Origin: Citrobacter enshiensis
Lineage (GTDB): Bacteria; Pseudomonadota; Gammaproteobacteria; Enterobacterales; Enterobacteriaceae
Direction of reading: 5' to 3'
NCBI RefSeq assembly: GCF_029338175.1
Contig: NZ_CP119862.1
Coordinates: 2,604,001 to 2,668,000, forward strand
Length of the DNA stretch: 64,000 nucleotides
Shown here one piece after another: positions 50,514-59,500 of the stretch. A model generated the notes under the pieces. The model saw nothing but the letters and a program-made list of their open reading frames with translations, was not told where the DNA came from and ran no database searches. Made by a program: the position numbers and the translations under genes. How positions within the stretch are numbered: position 1 is the first letter of the stretch; each line of letters begins with the position of its first letter.

Positions 50514-53500
50514 GCAGGTTGCTGTTCGCCGCCACCCTGCCGTGCCGGCACCTGCGGCTGTATTCAGGCTGGCAGCATTAAAGGCACCGCTCTGGGCAAA
50601 GGCCAGCGTACCCGCCGCTGACCGTCACCAGCGCCCTCGCGGGAGCCAGCCCCGGTCAGGGTCGCAAGTGCCGCTGCCCGTCCCTTGTTCAGCGTTCCGC
50701 TGCCGCTCAGCACGTTAGCCAGCGTACCGTTCTGGGCAAAATCCAGCCGCAGGGCGGCGTTGTTGGCCACCGCGCCGGTGCCCAGGGCCGCGCCATTCTG
50801 CGCCATCAGGGTGCCAGCGGAAATGGTCGTGCCGCCGCTGTAACTGTTACTGCCGCTCAGCGTGAAGACGCCGCTGCCCGGTTTTGGGTCAGTCCGCCTG
50901 TCCCGCTCCAGCGTGCCGCTGAACGTCGTGTCGCTGACCGCGTTTTCCGTCAGCATCGCGCTGCCCAGCGTCACGTTACCGGCTCCCGACAGGTTACGCG
51001 CCGTCTGGTCATAGTTGTTCAGATCCAGCGTCGCCCCGGACGCCACCGCCACGTTCGCGCTCTGCGCAAAGGCGTTGGCGATCCCCGGCCTTCAACTTGC
51101 CACCGTTCACCAGCGTGTTACCGGTGTAGGTGTTCACCGCCGACAGCGTCAGGGTGCCCGCCCCGGCCTTGGTCAGCGTTTTACCGTCCCAGCCGCTGGT
51201 GTAGGTGCCCGCCGCCTGGTTGCCCAGCACCACGTCCACGTTAAAGGTATCCGCGGCCCCGGCCAGCGTGAAGCTGCCGGTGCCGTAAGCCTGCCCTTCC
51301 AGCCAGCTCAGTCCGTAGCCGACGTTATAGTCGTTGCCGCTGACGCGGCCCGCCAGACGCAGGTAGTCCACCGTGCTCGCCGCGCCGTTAAGGTTCACGC
51401 TGCTGAAGTCGCCGGTGATGCCGTTGGTGGTGTGGACAACCGTGTATTGTGTGCCGGCAATTCCGCTGGCGCTGGCCGGGGCGGCCGTGCCGTAACCGCT
51501 CAGGCTCAGCGTCCCGTTCAGGTTCGCGGTCTGCGCGGTCACCGCCGGCTGGGTGCCTTTCGCCACCGTCAGCGATGCCCCTGCCGCCTGGGTAAGCGCC
51601 CCGCTCAGCAGCAGGTTGCTGTTCGCCGCCACCTGCGTGCCGGCACCTGCGGCTCTGTTACTGCCGCTCAGCGTGAAGACGCCGCTGCCGGTTTTGGTCA
51701 GTCCGCCTGTCCCGCTCAGCGTGCCGCTGAACGTCGTGTCGCTGACCGCGTTTTCCGTCAGCATCGCGCTGCCCAGCGTCACGTTACCGGCTCCCGACAG
51801 GTTACGCGCCGTCTGGTCATAGTTGTTCAGATCCAGCGTCGCCCCGGACGCCACCGCCACGTTCGCGCTCTGCGCAAAGGCGTTGGCGATCCCGGCCTTC
51901 AACTTGCCACCGTTCACCAGCGTGTTACCGGTGTAGGTGTTCACCGCCGACAGCGTCAGGGTGCCCGCCCCGGCCTTGGTCAGCGTTTTACCGTCCCAGC
52001 CGCTGGTGTAGGTGCCCGCCGCCTGGTTGCCCAGCACCACGTCCACGTTAAAGGTATCCGCGGCCCCGGCCAGCGTGAAGCTGCCGGTGCCGTAAGCCTG
52101 CCCTTCCAGCCAGCTCAGTCCGTAGCCGACGTTATAGTCGTTGCCGCTGACGCGGCCCGCCAGACGCAGGTAGTCCACCGTGCTCGCCGCGCCGTTAAGG
52201 TTCACGCTGCTGAAGTCGCCGGTGATGCCGTTGGTGGTGTGGACAACTGTGTATTGTGTGTCGGCAATTCCGCTGGCGCTGGCCGGGGCGGCCGTGCCGT
52301 AACCGCTCAGGCTCAGCGTCCCGTTCAGGTTCGCGGTCTGCGCGGTCACCGCCGGCTGGGTGCCTTTCGCCACCGTCAGCGATGCCCTGCCGCCTGGGTA
52401 AGCGCCCCCCGCTCAGCAGCAGGTTGCTGTTCGCCGCCACCTGCGTGCCGGCACCTGCGGCTTGTATTCAGGCTGCAGCATTAAAGGCACCGCTCTGGGC
52501 AAAGGCCAGCGTACCCCCGCTGACCGTCACCGCGCCCTCGCCGGAGCCGGTCCCGGTCAGGGTCGCAGTGCCGCTGCCCGTCTTGTTCAGCGTTCCGCTG
52601 CCGCTCAGCACGTTAGCCAGCGTACCGTTCTGGGCAAAATCCAGCCGCAGGGCGGCGTTGTTGACCACCGCGCCGGTGCCCAGTGCCGCACCGTTCTGCG
52701 CCACCAGAGTGCCAGCAGAAATGGTCGTGCCGCCGCTGTAGCTGTTGCTGCCGCTCAGCGTGAAGACGCCGCTGCCGGTTTTGGTCAGTCCGCCTGTCCC
52801 GCTCAGTGTGCCGCTGAACGTCGTGTCGCTGACCGCGTTTTCCGTCAGCATCGCGCTGCCCAGCGTCACATTACCGGCTCCCGACAGGTTACGCGCCGTC
52901 TGGTCAAAGTTGTTCAGATCCAGCGTCGCCCCGGACGCCACCGCCACGTTCGCACTCTGCGCAAAGGCGTTGGCGATCCCGGCCTTCAACTTGCCACCGT
53001 TCACCAGGGTATTGCCGGTGTAGGTGTTCACCGCCGACAGCGTCAGGGTGCCCGCCCCGGCCTTGGTCAGCGTTTTACCGTCCCAGCCGCTGGTGTAGGT
53101 GCCCGCCGCCTGGTTGCCCAGCGCCACGTCCACGTTAAAGGTATCCGCGGCCCCGGCCAGCGTGAAGCTGCCGGTCCCGTATGCCTGCCTTTCCAGCCAG
53201 CTCAGTCCGTAACCGACGTTGTAGTCGTTGCCGCTGACGCGGCCCGCCAGACGCAGGTAGTCCACCGCGCTCGCCGCGCCGTTAAGGTTCACGCTGCTGA
53301 AGTCGCCGGTGATGCCGTTGGTGGTGTGGATGACCGTGTACTGTGTGCCGGCAATTCCGCTGGCGCTGGCCGGGGCGGCTGTGCCGTAACCGCTCAGGCT
53401 CAGCGTCCCGTTCAGGTTCGCGGTCTGCGCGGTCACCGCCGGCTGGGTGCCTTTCGCCACCGTCAGCGATGCCCCTGCCCGCCTGGGGTAAGCGCCCCGC

Positions 53501-56500
53501 TCAGCAGCAGGTTCCTGTTCGCCGCCACCTGCGTGCCGGCACCTGCGGCTGTATTCAGGCTGGCAGCATTAAAGGCACCGCTCTGGGCAAAGGCCAGCGT
53601 ACCGCCGCTGACCGTCACCGCGCCCTCGCCGGAGCCGGTCCCGGTCAGGGTCGCAGTGCCGCTGCCCCGTCTTGTTCAGCGTTCCGCTGCCGCTCAGCAC
53701 GTTAGCCAGCGTACCGTTCTGGGCAAAATCCAGCCGCAGGGCGGCGTTGTTGGCCACCGCGCCGGTACCCATCGCACTGCCGTTCTGCGCCACCAGGGTG
53801 CCAGCGGAAATGGTCGTGCCGCCGCTGTAGCTGTTGCTGCCGCTCAGCGTGAAGACGCCGCTGCCGGTTTTGGTCAGTCCGCCCGTCCCGTTCAGCGTGC
53901 CGCTGAACGTCGTGTCGCTGACCGCGTTTTCCGTCAGCATCGCGCTGCCCAGCGTCACATTACCGGCCCCCGACAGGTTACGCGCCGTCTGGTTATAGCT
54001 GTTCAGATCCAGCGTCGCCCCGGACGCCACCGCCACGTTCGCACTCTGCGCAAAGGCGTTGGCGATCCCGGCCTTCAGCGTGCCTCCGTTCACCAGGGTG
54101 TCACCGGTGTAGGTGTTCACCGCCGACAGCGTCAGGGTGCCCAACCCGGCCTTGGTCAGCGTTTTACCGTCCCAGCCGCTGGTGTAGGTGCCCGCCGCCT
54201 GGTTGCCCAGCGCCACATCCACGTTAAAGGTATCCGCGGCCCCGGCCAGCGTGAAGCTGCCGGTGCCGTATGCCTGCCCTTCCAGCCAGCTCAGTCCGTA
54301 GCCGACGTTATAGTCGTTGCCGCTGACGCGGCCCGCCAGACGCAGGTAGTCCACCGCGCTCGCCGCGCCGTTAAGGTTCACCGTGCTGAAGTCGCCGGTG
54401 ATGCCGTTGGTGGTGTGGATGACCGTGTACTGCGTACCGGCAATCCCGCTGGCGCTGGCCGGGGCCGCAATCCCAAAACCGGTGATGTTCAGCGTACCAT
54501 TCAAACTGGCAGTCGCTGCTGTAACAGCCGTTTTAGCTTGAGTATCAGCGACACCGTTGAACGTGGCGCCCGCTGCCTGGGTGTAGGCTCCGCTCAGCAC
54601 GATATTTGAGATCGGACTGACCGTGATAGCCGCGCCACTGGCAACATTCAGGCTGGCGGCATTAAAGGCGCCGCTCTGACCAAAGGCCAGCGTGCCGCCG
54701 CTGACCGCCACCGCGCCCTCGCTGGAGCCGGTCCCGGTCAGGGTCGCAGTGCCGCTGCCTGTCTTGTTCAGCGTTCCGCTGCCGTTCAGCACGTTGGCCA
54801 GTGTGCCATCCGTCGCGAAATCCAGCTGCAGGGTGGCATTATTGGTCACCGCGCTGGTGCCCAGTGCCGCACCGTTCTGCGCCACCAGGGTGCCGGAAGA
54901 AATGGTCGTACCGCCGCTGTAGCTGTTGCTGCCGCTCAGAACTGTTTTACCTGTGCCCGTCTGATTCACCACACCGCTGCCTGAAATCACGCCAGCAAAG
55001 GTTGCCGTGTCGCTGCGGTTGAAGGCCAGAGCCCCGTTGTTGGTGACATTCCCCGTGATGGAGCCGCCGGTGCCGCCATTACCCAGTTGCAGCGTCCCCC
55101 CGGAAATGGTGGTGCCGCCGCTCCAGGTATTGCTGTTTGTCAGCGTCAGCGTACCGGTATTGGTCTTGGTCAGCGCACCGCTGCCACTCACCACACCACT
55201 CATTGTCAGCGCCGTACCGGCTGCGGTATCAAGGATGCCGCCACCGGTATTGAGCGTTGTCGTGCGTGCGGTGCTGAAACTGCCGGTGGTTGCCAGCGTA
55301 CCGCCGTCAAAACTGAGAGGTCCAGAGGCAGCGCCCAGGTTCGCATCACCCGATACCTGCACAATACCGCCATTAATCGCTGTGCCGCCGGTATACGCGT
55401 TGGTTCCCGTCAGGATCAGCGTACCGGTGTTGGTCTTACTGAGGGCTCCACTACCGCCGATCGCACCGCTCATCGCCAGCGTCGTGCCAGATGCAGTATC
55501 AAGGGTGCCGCCATTGGCATTGAGAGTCGTAACGCGCGCCGTGGTAAAGCCCGCCGTCGTGGCCAACGTACCGCCGTCAAAACTGAGCGTTCCCGCCGTT
55601 GCACCAAGGTTGGTATTACCTGACACCTGCAGTACGCCACCATTGATCCGGGTTCCTCCGGTATATGTGTTGGCCCCGGTCAGTACCAGCGTGCCCAGAT
55701 CGGTCTTGGTGACCGATGTCGCTCCCTGCAGGATGGCATTTATCGTCGCAGTCATTGTTTTGCTGGCATCAGAACCATCGCCAACGCGCAGTTCAGGCGT
55801 ACTGCCGTCGACTGGCGAGTTGACCAGTGTGATGGCGCTGCCGTTAATGGCATAACCCGTAGTCGTGAACTGCATCCCCGAGGTCTCAACCTGACCAAAG
55901 GAATTATCAACCGTGACAGCACCCGCCGTGCCCCCAAATACAGCAAAGGATTTGTTCCCGTAGGCGGAGTTACTCGACCCCGAAACGTCGGCCCAGGCCG
56001 TCTGTCCCAGTAAACGCCAGGTCCCTGCGCCGCCTTCTCCGCTCCCCTGGTTATAGTTACCAGAGTTCATACCGTCCCAGAACGCAAGCAACTGACCCGT
56101 ACTGTTAATCAGGTTCACCTGGCCGGGTACCGAACTTTGCAACGCAAGCGTCGTCCCTGCCGGGACGGTGCCCAGTACCAGACCATTGTTGGTCAATGTC
56201 CCGTTGTAGTTAAAGACGCGATAAACACCTGCCGAGAAGGTTCCGCCTGCCGGAGTGGCGACATTCAGACGCCCGTCCAGCGTTAGGTTGCCGTTGACGT
56301 CAGTGCGGCTGTTTTGCGCCACACCATTGACTTTGCCGAACTGATAATTGAGGTTTGAAAGGTCATTGAGCACCAGGTTGCCATTGATGGTCAGCGTTCC
56401 TCCGGTACCGCTCTCGCTGCCCGGCATCAGGGTGGCGCCATTAGCAATCGTAACATCGCCGCCGATCGTCCCGATACCGCCCAGGGTCGCACCGTTCGCG

Positions 56501-59500
56501 ACAGTTGTCGCACCGGTTGCGGCAACCTGATTGCCGTCAATATACAGCGCACCTGCAGACACAGTGGTTGCGCCGGTATAGGTATTGCTCCCTTTCAGCA
56601 CCGTGGTGCCTAAGCCCAGTTTCGTTAAACTGCCCGCGCCGGAAATCAACGCGTTTTGACTGGTTATTGAGCCGTTACTGGCGTTAAACGCCAGCGCCCC
56701 CCCCGCCATGTTCACGTTGCCGATGATGGAGCCGTCTGTCGTGCCATCGCCCAACTGTAAAACACCGGTATTGATTGTGGTGCCGCCGGTATAGGTCTGC
56801 GTTCCCGTCAGCGTCAGTGTACCGGAGCCTGCTTTTCTGAGCGCCCCTGTGCCAGAAATCACACTGGAAAACTTCACGTTATCGCTGCGGTTAAATGCCA
56901 GCGTTCCGTTGTTGGTAATATTGCCGGTAATCCACCCGGAGGTACCGCCATTACCCAGTTGCAGCGTACCGGCAGAGATGATAGTCCCACCGGTAAACGT
57001 ACTGTCCCCGGTCAGGATCGTGGTTCCGCTGCCGATCTGTTGCAGATATCCGGCCCCGGAAATCCCTCCGGCGTAAATAGAAGTATCACTACGATTGAAT
57101 GCCAGTGAGCTGTTAGCCACCAGCGTCACCGGTGTTGAACTGATGGTGCCGCGGGTCCCGCCTGAACCGATCTGTAACACGCCGCCGCGAACATCCAGAA
57201 CCGTGCCAGCGCCACTTGAGCTATAAGAAACGTTATCAAGCACAAGGGTGCCTGATCCGGCTTTAGTCATGCCGTTAGTGCCTCTGTAACGGCCCGTTTC
57301 GCTGATATTGCCTTGCAGTGTTAGTGTCGCACCCGCATCAATATTAAGATTTAACGAACGGTTGCTCGCATAGTAGCCTGTAAAACCCAGAAAAATGTCA
57401 TTCGCCAGGGTTGCGTTACCTATTGCCCGCAGGTTACCGCCGCCACCGTAGACTTCATCAACGGCCTGACCGGTGATGGTGCCCGTTCCCAGAGAAGCCC
57501 CAGCTCCCACGATTAAGGTCCCGTAGTCAGCAACCTGAATACCGCCACTCCAGGTGTTGCTTGATCCCGTTACGGTCACGGAACCACCAGTCTGCGTCAG
57601 CTTGCCCGAGCCCGAAATAAGGCCACTTAAGGTCAAACTATTGTAAAGTTTGCCACCCGTGCTGTTAACCGTGATGTTTCGCGCGATATTGGCTGAACTC
57701 CCACTACCCGACAGTCCCCCACCGTTAAACGTCAGGTCTCCTGAAACATCCCCAAGGTTATTATCGTTCGATACATATAATACCCCTCCCGTAAGCGTCG
57801 TACCTCCGGTATAGGTATTCACACCACTGAGTGTTGTGGAGCCAGACAGTTGCGAAACGTCCCCACTGCCCGAAATCACCCCTGAGTAGGTCTTGCCGCC
57901 ATAATACTTAAAGGCCAGCGTGCCATTGTTTGTCACATTACCCGCAACCGAACCGTCATTATTGGCTGTCCCGTCGCCCAGTTGAAGTACGCCGGAAGAG
58001 ATTGTCGTACCGCCGGTATAGGTATTTGTGCCAGTAAACACCGTGGTTCCCGGGCCGTTTTGCGTCACAGAACCGGTCCCGGAAATGATACCGCCATAGC
58101 TGAGGGTGGACGCCGTTCTGGGCATAAACACCAGCGCTGCGTTGTTCACCACGTTACCAGGCAGCGTGCCGTTAGTCGTACCGTCACCAATCTGCAGGGT
58201 ACCGGATGAAATAGTTGTCCCCCCCGCATAGGTGTTTGCCCCGGTCAGAATGGCAGTACCCGTTCCGATCATCCGCAGTGCCCCGGAACCTGACACGACA
58301 CCCGATACTGCCATTGAGGTTCCGCTGGCGGGTTTAAGCGCCAGTGTGCCGGCATTCGCGATATCGCCCTGGATGGACCCATTGGTGGTGCCATCACCAA
58401 GTTGTAGCGTACCGCCGGAAATGTTAGTTCCGCCCGTGTAGGTATTGGCACCGGTCAGGATCAGCGTCCCCAGGTCCGTTTTGGAAAGTCCGGTAAAGCC
58501 CCCCAGAATAGCGTCGATGGTTGCGGTGTAGCTACTGCCAGCGGCAGTTCCGTCGCCGACCCTGAGCGTACTAAACCCGCTGCCTGATGTGGTTTCGTTC
58601 AGTTCAACTGTATCACCGATGATTCTGTAACCATCCGCCATGAACTGCATACCGGTAACCGCAACCTGCCCCTGGCTATTATCGACAGTGACCGTACCCG
58701 GCGTGCCCTGGAATACCGCAAAATTGGTGCTGTAAGCGCTATTCGCGGCCCCTGAACCGTCTGTCCAGTTGCTGTTCGCACCGACACCGGTATTCCAGAT
58801 ACCAGATCCGCCATCGATAATACTGTTGTCATGACCAGTGGTGCCGTCCCAGAAAGTGGTGCCGGCATAGTTATTTATCAGGTTAACCTGACCGGCGACG
58901 GAGGTCTGCAGTGTTGCATTCGCGCCCGATGGCAGCGACCCCAACACCATGCCATTGTTGGTCAGCGAACCGGAATAACTGATAATCCGGTAGACACCGG
59001 CATCGAAAGTCCCTCCCGCAGAGGTCTCCACATTGAGGGTTCCCGCCAGCGTCAGGTTGCCGTTGACGATGGTCAGGTCGTTGAGCGAGCCACCTACAGT
59101 ACCCGCCTGACCGAGGTGGTAATTAAGAACAGAGCCCGTAGAGAGTGCCAGATTGCCCTTGATGGTAAGCGTCCCGACAGCCCCTGTGGAAGCTCCCGGT
59201 GCCAGAGTGCCACCGTCGGCGACGGTCACGCTGCCGCCGATAGTGCCATTGCCGCCCAGAGAGGCGCCGGAAGCCACTGTCGTCAGCCCGGTCGCCGACG
59301 ACTGGTTGCCGTTGACGTACAGTGTCCCCGCTGAAACGGTGGTTGCACCGGTGTAAGTGTTATTTCCCGAAAGGGTTGTGGAGCCACTACCAGACTGTAC
59401 CACCGCACCTGTGCCGGAAATGACGTTGTTATACGAGGTAACGTCACTGCGGTTAAACGTCAGGGTTCCGTTATTGATCACGTTACCGGTTCCGAGCGAG

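Noticed and set aside
49900..54170. Tandem repeats considered as a CRISPR or non-coding satellite array
   Set aside because: The units are 1086 bases and translate into passenger repeats of one protein; there is no short repeat-spacer pattern.
51015..54609. Long plus-strand open frames (489 and 715 codons) opposite the giant adhesin
   Set aside because: They repeat with the same 1086-bp period as the minus-strand gene, are arginine-, alanine- and valine-rich without any recognisable domain, and arise because the repeats are GC-rich and lack stops on the opposite strand.
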